Shown one piece after another: positions 51,671-61,144 of a DNA stretch of 64,000 bases (positions are counted from its first letter, which is position 1; each line of letters begins with the position of its first letter). Source of the DNA: JBHELT01 sp046262935 (lineage in GTDB: Bacteria > Actinomycetota > CADDZG01 > JAHWKV01); assembly GCA_046262935.1 (NCBI GenBank), contig JBHELT010000074.1, positions 1 to 64,000 on the forward strand, written 5' to 3'. A model generated the notes under the pieces. That model was not told the origin of the DNA. It saw only the letters and a list, made by a program, of their open reading frames with translations, and did not search any database. Both the position numbers and the translations under genes were made by a program.

Positions 51671-53071
51671 GTGAGCCAACAGGTCGAATCGAAGAACACC
51701 TCAGGCGCCCGCGACCGCTCTTACCTTCGCCTTCTCCTGGTCCTGCTCGGCACAGCGACTTTCTTCGAAGGCTACGACTCAGCGATCAACGCCGTGGTGC
51801 TGCGCGATCTTGCTCAGAGCTTCCACATCAACACCTTGGAAACGACCAACCTCACCGCCCCGATCGTTGGCATCGGCTTCGGTGCTTTCGGTGCCTTGTT
51901 CGTCACCAGGCTTGGCGATCGATGGGGCAGGCGACCGCTTCTGATCGCGACCACCTTGATATACGCACTGTTCACTGGGTTGACCGCAACTGCACAGAAC
52001 ATGGGACAGTTCGTGATCTTTCAATTCTTCGCCAGGACATTCCTCATCGCCGAATACGTGACCGCCATAACGATGGTCAGCGAAGAGTTCCCCGCCGAGC
52101 GTCGGGGACGAGCCATCGGAACGTTGACCGCAGTTGGCGCTTTCGGCCTTCCCATCGTCGCGGTCAGTCATCTACTGCTGAGGAACACCTCGTTGGGCTG
52201 GCGATGGCTTTATCTGATCGGTCTGCTGCCGCTCCTCGTAACTGCAGCGCTGCGAACGAGATTGAAAGAGACAGCACGTTGGCAACGATCGCGCGAACTC
52301 ATCGGGAACGGCAAGCGCACTCCGTTCGCGTCGGTCCTCTCGGGGCCATACCGCCACTCACTGCTGATGGTGAGCGCACTTATGTTCTTTACGCATTTCG
52401 CGTTGTTCGGAGCCGCCACGTGGTGGCCTTTCTTCGCAAGACAAGAACGGCATCTCTCGGAGTCGACGATCACACTGCTGTTGTCGATCGCTTACCCACT
52501 CGGCGTTTTCGGTTACCTCACATCAGGATGGCTCCAAGACAAGATCGGCAGGCGAAAGACCGGAACTCTCTTCCTGTTGGCCGGTTTGGTCTTCGGGATC
52601 GCAACCTTCCAGGTTGTCTCGACCGGGGCTCTGTTCCCGATCATGACCCTTGCTGTTTTCTTCGGGTTCGGCGTTTCGCCGGTTATCGGAGCATTCGCAA
52701 CAGAGCTGTTCCCAACCGAGGTCAGGGCGACCGCTGTTGCGTTCTCACGATCTATATTCGGCACGCTCGGAGCCATATTGGGCCCCTTGACCGCCGGCAT
52801 ACTCGGTGACCAGCGAACGGGGACGGCTCTTAGCGGGATCCCATTCGTCGGGCACCTATCGGGGAGCGTCACCGTGGTTGCTCTCATGTATCTGCCGGCA
52901 GTTGCGATCCTTAGACGCTTACCAGAAACCGCGGGGCGCGAACTTGAATCGATCACCGCCGAGTCGGATAGGCGCATGGGGATCTCGCGGCAGCCGTACC
53001 AGGGCCCCGAGCGACGCGTAGTTCACGAACCCATCAGCGATCCCAAACCCGAGGACTTCTTTCAGCCTTGA
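51671..53071 (+). CDS. MFS transporter, sugar/metabolite-proton symporter type
   Basis: A 466-aa protein with 12 predicted membrane segments. FFEGYDSAINAVVLRDLAQ resembles the first helix of aromatic-acid/metabolite symporters, LGDRWGRRPLLI is the loop 2-3 motif and WLQDKIGRRKTG its repeat in the second half. LFPTEVRATAVAFS is typical of the sugar-porter-like group. The GTG start stands 6 nt after GACAAT, just beyond the repeat array. Substrate unknown. The end overlaps the convergent WS/DGAT gene by 10 bp. Confidence 0.88.
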   Translation: MSQQVESKNTSGARDRSYLRLLLVLLGTATFFEGYDSAINAVVLRDLAQSFHINTLETTNLTAPIVGIGFGAFGALFVTRLGDRWGRRPLLIATTLIYALFTGLTATAQNMGQFVIFQFFARTFLIAEYVTAITMVSEEFPAERRGRAIGTLTAVGAFGLPIVAVSHLLLRNTSLGWRWLYLIGLLPLLVTAALRTRLKETARWQRSRELIGNGKRTPFASVLSGPYRHSLLMVSALMFFTHFALFGAATWWPFFARQERHLSESTITLLLSIAYPLGVFGYLTSGWLQDKIGRRKTGTLFLLAGLVFGIATFQVVSTGALFPIMTLAVFFGFGVSPVIGAFATELFPTEVRATAVAFSRSIFGTLGAILGPLTAGILGDQRTGTALSGIPFVGHLSGSVTVVALMYLPAVAILRRLPETAGRELESITAESDRRMGISRQPYQGPERRVVHEPISDPKPEDFFQP

Positions 53072-54510
53072 ACTTCGCCCGAACCAACGGCCGTAGAGGT
53101 CTGTGCATGGGTTACTTTCGCGGAACGATCCAAGGCGGCCTTTTCTAACTCCGATATCGCGTGAGCGATGTGAGATGCCAGCGTTTTGAGGTCTGGGTGT
53201 GCATCGCGATCGGCATTCATGCCGAAGAAGATGCCTCCGTTATATGAGGTGACTCCGATGGCTAGTGATTGGCCCTGAGAAAGCGGGATGACCGCATACG
53301 GCTCAAGCATCTTCTGGCCACACGAATAAAGCGGGATCTGGGGGCCGGGAACATTCGAGATCACTGTATTCATAAGGCGCGCACGGGTCCCCAGCCGGGC
53401 AGCCATCGCGTGAAGCGTTGGCGGCGCCCACCTGGTTATGTTCACCAGCAGATCTGCGCCCACCGCCTGCCCCGAATCCTTTATCTCCGCCATCTCTTCG
53501 TGTATCAATTTCAGTCGATCGAAAGCTGGCATCTTGCCGATCGGGAGATCGGGGAAAACCGCAGCGACTTCATTGCCTAGGGCCATCTTCTGTGACTCGT
53601 CGCGCACACTGACAGGAACCATGACCCGCAGATTCTTTGCTTCTGTGGCTTCGCCGCGGTCGCGGAACAGCCGTCCCAAGGCATCCGAGCAAACGGCAAG
53701 GATCACATCGTTAACGGTCACACCCGGCGCAGCGTTCTTTATGTCCTTGAATGTTTGAAGCGTACTCCGCACGATCGCGTATCTTCGATGAAGACCCGGG
53801 CCGGTGTTCAGGGGCGAAGATCTTGCAGGCTTTAGCAGGGAGGCGGCCGAGGACGCGAGCTTACTTGCCGTCGAACCCACGCCCTCAAGCATCGCCTTCG
53901 GCGACGTCACCGCCAACTTCAATCCAGAAACCGTTTGTACGAGCTGATCCAACTGCTTCGACAGACCAGCTTGAACGAGCGTTATGGTCGACGGGAACGG
54001 TTCCGCATTACGCGTCTTGCCTGAAGTCATCGCAGGTGGGTCTGGCTCGAAGTCGAGTAGAACCGTGGCAAGGTCCATGCTTGAAAGGCCGTCGATCATC
54101 GCGTGGTGCGTCTTGGACACGATCGCAGATCGCCCGCCCTTCAATCCATCGATAACGTACAACTCCCAAAGTGGTCTGCTGCGATCGAGAGGCCGCGATA
54201 TGAGCCTGGCCGCATAATCACAAAGTTGCTCATCGTTGCCGGGGCTCGGCAATGCTGAGTGCCTTAGGTGATACGAAAGATCGAACCCAGGGTCATCGAC
54301 CCAGAATGGGTAGCCAAGGCCATATGGGACCTCGGCTATGCGCTGCATGAATCTTGGAACAAGATGCAACCGCGCTGCGATCGTTTCGAAGACTTTGGCG
54401 AAGGGGGCCGTGCCCTCGAATACGACTACTCCAGCCGTATGCATCGGGGTATGGGGCCGTTCCAGATTTAGAAACAGATTGTCTAAGGGTGAGAGTTGTT
54501 GGCCGACCAT
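53062..54510 (-). CDS. Wax ester synthase / diacylglycerol acyltransferase
   Basis: A 482-aa O-acyltransferase of the WS/DGAT family, which makes triacylglycerol or wax esters from acyl-CoA. The catalytic HHxxxDG motif is HHAMIDG (H135-G141). SPLDNLFLNLERPHTPMH at the N-terminus and NTVISNVPGP plus YNGGIFFGMNAD near the C-terminus are family hallmarks. Storage lipid synthesis is common in actinobacteria. Divergent from the frameshifted MFS gene. Confidence 0.93.
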   Translation of the reverse strand: MVGQQLSPLDNLFLNLERPHTPMHTAGVVVFEGTAPFAKVFETIAARLHLVPRFMQRIAEVPYGLGYPFWVDDPGFDLSYHLRHSALPSPGNDEQLCDYAARLISRPLDRSRPLWELYVIDGLKGGRSAIVSKTHHAMIDGLSSMDLATVLLDFEPDPPAMTSGKTRNAEPFPSTITLVQAGLSKQLDQLVQTVSGLKLAVTSPKAMLEGVGSTASKLASSAASLLKPARSSPLNTGPGLHRRYAIVRSTLQTFKDIKNAAPGVTVNDVILAVCSDALGRLFRDRGEATEAKNLRVMVPVSVRDESQKMALGNEVAAVFPDLPIGKMPAFDRLKLIHEEMAEIKDSGQAVGADLLVNITRWAPPTLHAMAARLGTRARLMNTVISNVPGPQIPLYSCGQKMLEPYAVIPLSQGQSLAIGVTSYNGGIFFGMNADRDAHPDLKTLASHIAHAISELEKAALDRSAKVTHAQTSTAVGSGEVQG

Positions 54511-54564
54511 TGCGATGACTCCGAACGAAGGGGAGCCTAGACCTTATAGCAATCGCCAAAGCCT

Positions 54565-54570
54565 TACGAT
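54565..54570 (+). promoter_or_regulatory. Predicted -10 box, leaderless MFS gene
   Basis: TACGAT, 6 nt, then ATG 54577. Confidence 0.35.
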
Positions 54571-54576
54571 TCCTGG

Positions 54577-55834
54577 ATGTCAAAGCGACGGCCTTATATC
54601 GAGTTAGTGACCGGCAACCAGAACTTCCGTCGTCTCTGGGTCGCTCAACTCATCTCCCTAGGCGGAGATTGGTTCAATTCAGTGGCCATGCTGGGTCTGG
54701 TCTGGGACCTCACTCACTCGGGCTTCTACTCCGCGCTCATCTTCGCCGCGAACCTGCTGCCAGGATTCCTGTTCGCTCCAGTTGCCGGTCCCATCGTAGA
54801 TCGCTTCGACCGTAAGAAAAGTGATGATCGCCTCGGATCTCGTTCGAGTTGGACTTGCTCTCGGTATGCTCGCTGTCCATTCGAAAGCCACGGTGTGGCT
54901 CGGGATCGCGTGTCTTGCCGGGATCTCAACCTTCAGCGCATTCTTTCAGCCCGCGTCTGGGGCGGCTCTGCCGAATCTGGTGAGTCTCGAAGAACTCGCA
55001 CCTGCACAAGCCCTGATGGGTGCCTCCTGGGGCTCGATGGCGATCGGAGCCGCCCTAGGGGGCGTAGTGGCGAGCGTTTTCGGCAGACCAACTGCCTTCA
55101 TAGTGAATGCCGCAAGTTTCCTTCTCTCCGGGATCTTGATAGCCCTCGTGAAAGGACGCTTCGCTGAAGACCGTGATCACACCCGAGAACTAAGACCGAT
55201 CCGAGATCTCGTCGAAGGCTTTTCTTATGCCCGCTCAGATAGACGCATCGTCGCGTTGCTCGCGACGAAGGGGGGATTCGGTCTTGGCGTCGGGGTCGTG
55301 TCGCTGCTTTCGATCTTCGCGACCAAGGTGTTCAAGGCAGGTGACATTGGCATCGGTGTCTTGTTCGCGGCTCGCGGACTCGGCGCGCTGTTGGGACCGT
55401 TCATGGCGCGAGCCATCGTGAAGACGGACTTTCGAAGACTGATCTTGGCGATAGGAGTATCGATGGGTGTATACGGCGTGGCTTATCTGGTCTTCCCCGC
55501 CATGCCGGTTATCGCGCTGGCTGCTGCATTAGCGGCGATCGCGCACCTCGGCGGTGGTGCCCAGTGGCTGCTATCCAGCTACGGTCTTCAAGTGATAACT
55601 CCCGACGGCCTGCGCGGACGGATCCTCGCACTCGACCTCGGCTTAGTCAGCCTAACCATGTCTATCAGCGCGTTCACGGCCGGCTGGCTCGCGGACAGAT
55701 TCGGACCTCGGCCCGTCATGGCTGGGCTGGCTTTGGTCGAGATCGCTTACGCGCTCGTTTGGACTTTCTTTACCAGGAGTCTTTGGCGCAAACCAATTTC
55801 ACCGCCAACCGAACTTGCCGGCGAGACAGCTTGA
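54577..55834 (+). pseudogene. MFS transporter split by a one-base insertion
   Basis: An MFS_3-type exporter of about 418 aa if corrected. Frame 1 (from ATG 54577) gives NFRRLWVAQLISLGGDWFNS and APVAGPIVDRFDRKK, then shifts. The remainder (VMIASDLVRVGLALGMLAV to the stop at 55834) is in the next frame. Removing one A from AAGAAAAG at 54814-54821 joins them as DRKKVMIASDLVRV, the expected loop 2-3 and helix 3. The rest is uninterrupted, so the change is very recent or an assembly or sequencing error in a homopolymer. Confidence 0.85.
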
Positions 55835-56494
55835 TCAGTCTACGAGACCTTTACGGAGCGCTAGTGCGACTGCACCGGTTCGGTCTGCAGCGCCTAGTTT
55901 CGTGAAGATGTGCGAAACATGAGTCTTAACTGTCTGCGAGCCTATGCCGAGCGCTTTGGCGATCTCTTTGTTCGACTTCCCATATGCCAAAAGTTGCAGA
56001 ACGTCTTGTTCGCGTTTGGATAGTTGCTTTGCAGGCGTAGCGGATCCTCTGGCCATCTCAGCGAATTCGTTGATCAGATGCCGAGTGATGACCGGGTGCA
56101 GCATCGCCTTTCCGGACGCGACGGTTGTTATCCCTTTTATCAGCTCTTCGGCCGAAACAGTCTTCAATAGATAACCCGATGCCCCGGCGCGGATGGCTTC
56201 GTGAACATACGACTCCTCGTCATGAACCGTAAGCATCAAAGCTTTGACATCGGGATCGTTCTTCTTGATCCGGCGTACGGCATCGAGCCCATCCATCTCG
56301 GGCATGCGGATGTCGACTACTACAACATGAGGGCGCAAACGCTCCGCTTGTTCGACAAGTTCCCTGCCATTCGCAGCCTCGGAAACGATCTCGATCTCGT
56401 CTGTCGTCTCCAGCATCGCGCGTAACCCTTGCCTGATGAGGGCGTGGTCGTCGGCGAGGATGACCTTGATCGGGGTTGGGTATTCATCAGGCAT
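55835..56494 (-). CDS. NarL/FixJ-family response regulator
   Basis: A 219-aa regulator. The receiver domain has DD near residues 15-16, the phosphoacceptor Asp in VVVVDIRMPEMDG and the switch Thr/Lys (MLTVHD, GYLLKTVS). The LuxR-type HTH reads LSKREQDVLQLLAYGKSNKEIA and TVKTHVSHIFTKLG. No sensor kinase is adjacent; the orphan kinase at 13935 is of another type. A 5' leader of about 40-50 nt with TATAAAGAT upstream is likely. Targets unknown. Confidence 0.93.
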   Translation of the reverse strand: MPDEYPTPIKVILADDHALIRQGLRAMLETTDEIEIVSEAANGRELVEQAERLRPHVVVVDIRMPEMDGLDAVRRIKKNDPDVKALMLTVHDEESYVHEAIRAGASGYLLKTVSAEELIKGITTVASGKAMLHPVITRHLINEFAEMARGSATPAKQLSKREQDVLQLLAYGKSNKEIAKALGIGSQTVKTHVSHIFTKLGAADRTGAVALALRKGLVD

Positions 56495-56550
56495 AACTAG
56501 GCTTTCGGCCCTCGCTGTCGGTCGATTGAATCTTTATACACATAAAGCCG

Positions 56551-57318
56551 CTACTTGGGCGGCATCCTAAGGGCCCCATCCAGCCTTATGGTCTCACCGT
56601 TAAGCACTGGATTCTCGAAGATATGCCTGACCAGGGCCGCGTACTCCGAAGGTTGACCGAGTCTGCGAGGGTGCGGGATACCAGCGGCCAAAGCGTCGCG
56701 CATCTCCTGGGGCAGCATCGCCAGCATCGGTGTATCGAAAGTGCCCGGTGCGATGGTCACTACGCGGATCAGAGCAGATGCAAGGTCCCGAGCGAGCGGA
56801 AGGGTCATCCCCACAACGCCTCCCTTCGAGGCCGAGTACGCGTTCTGACCTATCTGCCCATCGAAAGCAGCGGCCGAAGCGGTGTTTACGATCACCCCTC
56901 TTTCTTCACCGAATGGTTCCTGCTTGACCATGGCGGCGGCTGCCAGCCGGATGACGTTGAAAGTACCGATCAGGTTGATCTTTATCACCAGCTCGAATTG
57001 CTCGAGCGGCAGTGGTTCTCCCGCCTTGTTGACGACGCGACCTGGGAAGCCAACCCCCGCGCAGTTCACGACTAGATGGATCCCGCCGAAAGCCTCGACG
57101 GTCGCATCGACGGCGGCTTGGACGTCTTGTTCACTGGTCACATCCGCAGGGCTGAACATGACCGAGTCGCCCAAGCCTTTTGCAACCATCTCGCCGTCCG
57201 TGTGGGCAAGATCTACGATCATCGCCCTGCCGCCTGCCTTGACGAATCCTTCAACGGTTGCGCGCCCTAGACCGGAAGCTCCTCCGGTAACGAGCGCAGT
57301 CTTGCCTTCAGGGTTCAA
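56551..57318 (-). CDS. Short-chain dehydrogenase (3-hydroxyacyl-CoA dehydrogenase type 2-like)
   Basis: A 255-aa SDR: cofactor loop TGGASGLG, NAG motif in VVNCAGVGFP, catalytic Ser in VNTASAAAFDG and YSASKGG (Tyr/Lys). The HLVVNCAGVG and RVVTIAPGTFDTPML pattern is like HSD17B10-type 3-hydroxyacyl-CoA dehydrogenases, so a role in fatty acid or sterol side-chain oxidation is plausible but not proven. AAGGAGA precedes ATG 57318. Confidence 0.88.
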   Translation of the reverse strand: MNPEGKTALVTGGASGLGRATVEGFVKAGGRAMIVDLAHTDGEMVAKGLGDSVMFSPADVTSEQDVQAAVDATVEAFGGIHLVVNCAGVGFPGRVVNKAGEPLPLEQFELVIKINLIGTFNVIRLAAAAMVKQEPFGEERGVIVNTASAAAFDGQIGQNAYSASKGGVVGMTLPLARDLASALIRVVTIAPGTFDTPMLAMLPQEMRDALAAGIPHPRRLGQPSEYAALVRHIFENPVLNGETIRLDGALRMPPK

Positions 57319-57351
57319 TGGGTTCTCCTTGATCGCGTCGGATCGGGGTAA

Positions 57352-58476
57352 TCAGGTAAGTGCAGTCTTGAGGTCTTCGATCAGATCGTCGGGATGCTCG
57401 ATACCGACGGACAACCGGATGAGTTTGTCAGAAACTCCGAAAGGTGAGTCCGCGATACTTGCATGAGTCATCGCAGCGGGGTGCTCGATCAGCGACTCGA
57501 CCCCGCCGAGAGACTCTGCCAGGAAAAAGACCTTTGTGCGCGAAACGATCTGTAGGGCCTGGGCCTTCGAACCAACTTCGAATGAGACCATGCCCCCGAA
57601 ACCATCCATCTGGCGTGTGGCGATCTCGTGTCCGGGGTGTGTTGGCAGGCCCGGGTACCAAACCTTCTCAACAATGGGGTGCTCAAGCAGGAACGACGCT
57701 ACCGCCATGGCGTTTTCACAATGCTGACGCATGCGCACCCCGAGGGTCTTGATCCCACGCAGGACTAACCAAGAATCGAACGCGCCGGGAACGGCTCCAA
57801 CGGCGTTTTGGAGGTAATACAACGTTTCAGCGAGCCCTTTGTCCTTGGTACAAACGGCCCCGCCAACCACATCCGAGTGGCCCCCCAGGTACTTCGTCGT
57901 TGAGTGCACAACAAGGTCTGCACCCAGATCGAGGGGCCGCTGAAGGAACGGCGACGCGAATGTGTTATCGACGCAGATAAGGCAATCGTGCTCGTGGCCC
58001 AACGCGGATAGGGCTTCGATGTCCGCGATCCGAAGATAGGGGTTGGTGGGTGTCTCGATCCAGATCAGCTTCGTGTTCGGCTGGATCGCAGAGCGAACGT
58101 CGTCGAGACTGGTTGTGTCAACCGAGGTGAATGACAATCCGAAACGGACGAGCACTTTGTCGAAGAGCCTTCTGGTACCTCCATACACGTCATCGCCTAG
58201 CACTACGTGATCGCCCGACGACAAGAGCCTGAGTACGGCATCTTCGGCTGCCATGCCAGAGGCGAATGCCAGCCCGAAGGAAGCGCTCTCGAGCGAAGCT
58301 ATGCAACTCTCGAGTGCGGCCCTCGTTGGGTTGCCGGTACGCGAATACTCGAACCCTTTGTGCTCTCCAACTTCCTGTTGGACATAAGTCGACGTTTGGT
58401 AGATGGGCACCACTGCCGCGCCAGTAGTTGGGTCTGGGTCTTGACCAACATGGATCGCTTTGGTCTCAAATCTCAT
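57352..58476 (-). CDS. Cystathionine gamma-synthase/lyase family enzyme
   Basis: A 374-aa PLP enzyme of the Cys/Met metabolism family. YSRTGNPTRAALE binds the phosphate of the neighbouring subunit, ASGMAAEDAVLRLL and CVDNTFASPFLQRPL are typical, and HSTTKYLGGHSDVVGG holds the PLP Lys. Since it is coupled (4-bp overlap) to cystathionine beta-synthase, the lyase direction (cystathionine to cysteine) is likely, giving reverse transsulfuration. A synthase role cannot be ruled out. Confidence 0.9.
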   Translation of the reverse strand: MRFETKAIHVGQDPDPTTGAAVVPIYQTSTYVQQEVGEHKGFEYSRTGNPTRAALESCIASLESASFGLAFASGMAAEDAVLRLLSSGDHVVLGDDVYGGTRRLFDKVLVRFGLSFTSVDTTSLDDVRSAIQPNTKLIWIETPTNPYLRIADIEALSALGHEHDCLICVDNTFASPFLQRPLDLGADLVVHSTTKYLGGHSDVVGGAVCTKDKGLAETLYYLQNAVGAVPGAFDSWLVLRGIKTLGVRMRQHCENAMAVASFLLEHPIVEKVWYPGLPTHPGHEIATRQMDGFGGMVSFEVGSKAQALQIVSRTKVFFLAESLGGVESLIEHPAAMTHASIADSPFGVSDKLIRLSVGIEHPDDLIEDLKTALT

Positions 58477-59855
58477 CCGGCGCTCCTTTTCGATAAGAAC
58501 GTGAGCAGATCCGATCGCGTGATGACACCAGAAGGCTTCCCATCAACCATAACGACAACAGCTGACGCGCCCTGACCAAGGTTGGCAACCAGGGAGTCGA
58601 CCTCTTCTTCAACATCAACCATCGGCATGGGCGGCTGCATGACCTCGATCACTTGTTTCTCGAAGGCATCAGGTTCCTTCAATACGACCTCGAGCAGATC
58701 TCGTTCTCGGATCGAACCGAGAACATCTCCAGCATGCTCAGCGTCGTCTGAGCGCATGACCGGCAGTTGTGAAACTCCAAATTCGTGCATGATCTCGATC
58801 GCCACTTCGACCCGCTCGTGCGGATGGACGTGCACAACCCCAGGCAACTGCGAGGACTTCGTTTCGAGAACGTCGCCGACCCTCGCGCCAGCGGCTCTTC
58901 GTTCCAAGAACCCATGTTCGGTCAGCCAGTTGTCGTTGTATATCTTCGATAGATAGGAACGCCCGCCATCGGGAAGAAGTACTACGACGATGGAATCTTG
59001 CGGAAGGTCGGCTCCCACCCTTAGGGCAGCCACGACCGCTGTGCCACAAGAACCACCGACCAAGATCCCTTCTTCGCGGGTGATCCGCCTTGTCATCGTG
59101 AACGTCTCGACGTCAGAGATCTTTTCCCACCGGTCGACTATCGAGCGATCGAAGGTCTCGGGGTAGAAGTCTTCGCCGATGCCTTCTGCAAGATACGGAT
59201 GGATATCGTCCGGTTGGGTGTATATCGATCCTTCAGGGTCGGCTCCAACGATCAAAACTTCGGGGTTGCGTTCTTTCAAGTACCGACCAACCCCCGTGAT
59301 CGTTCCGCCTGTTCCAACGCCAGCTACGAACGCAGCCACCCTTCCTTCGGTCTGCTCCCAGATCTCGGGCCCAGTTGTTTTGTAGTGAGCCTCGGGATTG
59401 GCCTGATTGAAGTATTGGTTGGGCTGGAATGCCCCCGGAACTTCCTCCGCAAGCCTTTTCGCAACGCTGTAATAACTGCGGGGCGAGTCGGGCGCGACAT
59501 CGGTCGGGCAAACGACAACCTCACCGCCATAGGCGCGCAGGAGATTGATCTTTTCTTGGCTCATCTTGTCGGGCATGACGAAGATGCATCGATATCCCTT
59601 TCGAACCGCCGCGATGGCGAGTCCGACCCCGGTATTGCCACTCGTCGGCTCGACGATGACTCCACCCGGTTTCAGGGTTCCATCACGTTCGCCCGCTTCG
59701 ATCATCGCCTCGGCGATGCGATCCTTGACGCTTCCACCGGGGTTCAGGAGTTCCATCTTCGCCACGATCCGTGAAGGGTTGTTGCGGCCGATGCGGTCGA
59801 GCGCGACCAACGGCGTATCGCCTACGAGTGAAAGCAGGTCGTCACGGATCTCCAT
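58473..59855 (-). CDS. Cystathionine beta-synthase
   Basis: A 460-aa enzyme joining serine and homocysteine. The PLP Lys is K44 in NPGGSVKDR; TSGNTGVGLAIAA and VAGVGTGGTITGVGRYLK are further PLP contacts. Two CBS domains follow (about 340-455; VHVHPHERVEVAIEIMHE and GKPSGVITRSDLLTFL), giving the classical domain order and possible adenosyl regulation. The first gene of the pair, with TACAGT 7 nt before its ATG. Cysteine made here could feed EgtA. Confidence 0.92.
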   Translation of the reverse strand: MEIRDDLLSLVGDTPLVALDRIGRNNPSRIVAKMELLNPGGSVKDRIAEAMIEAGERDGTLKPGGVIVEPTSGNTGVGLAIAAVRKGYRCIFVMPDKMSQEKINLLRAYGGEVVVCPTDVAPDSPRSYYSVAKRLAEEVPGAFQPNQYFNQANPEAHYKTTGPEIWEQTEGRVAAFVAGVGTGGTITGVGRYLKERNPEVLIVGADPEGSIYTQPDDIHPYLAEGIGEDFYPETFDRSIVDRWEKISDVETFTMTRRITREEGILVGGSCGTAVVAALRVGADLPQDSIVVVLLPDGGRSYLSKIYNDNWLTEHGFLERRAAGARVGDVLETKSSQLPGVVHVHPHERVEVAIEIMHEFGVSQLPVMRSDDAEHAGDVLGSIRERDLLEVVLKEPDAFEKQVIEVMQPPMPMVDVEEEVDSLVANLGQGASAVVVMVDGKPSGVITRSDLLTFLSKRSAG

Positions 59856-59862
59856 CGCTGTA

Positions 59863-59868
59863 ACTGTA
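59863..59868 (-). promoter_or_regulatory. Predicted -10 box, leaderless cystathionine beta-synthase gene
   Basis: TACAGT on the minus strand, 7 nt before ATG 59855. Confidence 0.35.
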
Positions 59869-59905
59869 TCTTGCCTGAGCTATGCATCGATCACGCCACC
59901 CCGCC

Positions 59906-60895
59906 TCAGGGAGTACAGCCCGCACAGAAGTTCTGGGTCACCATCAGACCGTAGGGGCCCTTGTAGACCCCTATCCCCAGATCGGTGAATTCGGGCTTGA
60001 GGATGTTCTCTTTATGTTTGGGGGAGTTCATCAACCCCTGATGCACCAAAGTGATGGTCGGAGCCAAAGCCAGGTTCTCTCCGGCGAAGGAAAAGGAGAT
60101 ACCTTGACCCTCCATCCTTTGAAACGGGTCCCTGCCATCGGGATCTATATGCGCGAAGTAGCCCCTTCGATACATGTCCGCCGAATGCGCCCTCGCGACT
60201 TCTCTCATCCTGTTGAACGGGTTCAACTTGCCGAGGCCCCTGCTCGTTCGTTCGCGGTTGACTAGATCGAATATCTGTTTCTCAGCGGCAGCGTCGATGG
60301 ATATGTCATTCGACGGAGTGAGCTTGAAGAACTCTTCCTTCCCTTCCTGCTTCTCAACCTTCGCCGGCTGCAATTGCGCGAAGTACTGACGCAGGTAAAG
60401 AAGTACGTTCCTGGCTTCGTGCTTGGCGTAGTCGTCCAGCAGCGGATATATAGGCGAGTTGGCAGCCAGTGCTGTGCGTCCGACGAATGATGAACGGACC
60501 ACCCTTGTCCCTTCGGGAGAAGGGATGACGGTCACAACGACAAGCAGGAATGCTGCGAACATCGCTGACCATAAGAACGCGAATGCCGCTCCACCAACCT
60601 TGTTCACGCTGGCGTTGTGCATCGCACCCATCTTGCCTTCAACGCGGCTGGACATGATCGCCGAAGCAACGACGAACAGGATGAAGATGAGCGCACCCCC
60701 GATGACGTTCGCCCACCCGGCGTTGGCACCGAAGAATTTGAAGATGGCCGCAGGTAGTTGATAAACACGAAGCGCGACAGCGATCGCGATGGCGAAACCA
60801 ACAAGGTCGAGGCCCTCTCGCACTATGCCGCGATGGAACCCTCTGTACGCGTAGAACGCGACAAATGCAGCGAAGGCTACGTCTACCAGATTCAT
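59906..60895 (-). CDS. CvpA-like membrane domain fused to a CAP/SCP domain
   Basis: A 329-aa fusion. The N-terminal 150 residues have four membrane segments with FYAYRGFHRGIVREGLDLVG and SRVEGKMGAMHNASVNKVGG, as in CvpA (colicin V production) proteins. A linker leads to a CAP domain (about 205-329): LVNRERTSRGLGKL, ARAHSADMYRRGYFAHIDPDG, SFAGENLALA and HKENILKPEFTDLGIGV, ending QNFCAGC. CvpA-like proteins anchor to the membrane and CAP domains act outside the cell; the pairing suggests cell-envelope work. Operon with the NIL protein 3 bp upstream. Confidence 0.88.
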   Translation of the reverse strand: MNLVDVAFAAFVAFYAYRGFHRGIVREGLDLVGFAIAIAVALRVYQLPAAIFKFFGANAGWANVIGGALIFILFVVASAIMSSRVEGKMGAMHNASVNKVGGAAFAFLWSAMFAAFLLVVVTVIPSPEGTRVVRSSFVGRTALAANSPIYPLLDDYAKHEARNVLLYLRQYFAQLQPAKVEKQEGKEEFFKLTPSNDISIDAAAEKQIFDLVNRERTSRGLGKLNPFNRMREVARAHSADMYRRGYFAHIDPDGRDPFQRMEGQGISFSFAGENLALAPTITLVHQGLMNSPKHKENILKPEFTDLGIGVYKGPYGLMVTQNFCAGCTP

Positions 60896-60898
60896 TTC

Positions 60899-61144
60899 TT
60901 ACCCTTGGGTCACGTCGCCCTCGATGGGGCTAACCTGCACACCTAGCAGACCTAGGTGTGCAGCGGCGGCGTCGATCTGATCAGAAGAGCCTTCTATCTC
61001 AAGGATGACCCAGCCCACCTTCTCCTCGATATTGGCTCTCCTGATGTTCGTGATCACGTCGAATCTCTTTCCGAGTTCAAAGATGACAGGCTGGGTGATG
61101 AGTTTCTCAGGAAAAGTTAGATGAAGACGTCTGCTCGCCATCAA
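60899..61144 (-). CDS. NIL-domain protein
   Basis: An 81-aa stand-alone NIL domain, the ACT-like module found at the end of methionine importer ATPase MetN and some ferredoxins. LHLTFPEKLITQPVIFELGKRF and NIRRANIEEKVGWVILEIEG are diagnostic. It overlaps larE by 4 bp, so the two are coupled. A role in sensing or handling sulfur compounds is inference. Confidence 0.85.
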   Translation of the reverse strand: MMASRRLHLTFPEKLITQPVIFELGKRFDVITNIRRANIEEKVGWVILEIEGSSDQIDAAAAHLGLLGVQVSPIEGDVTQG

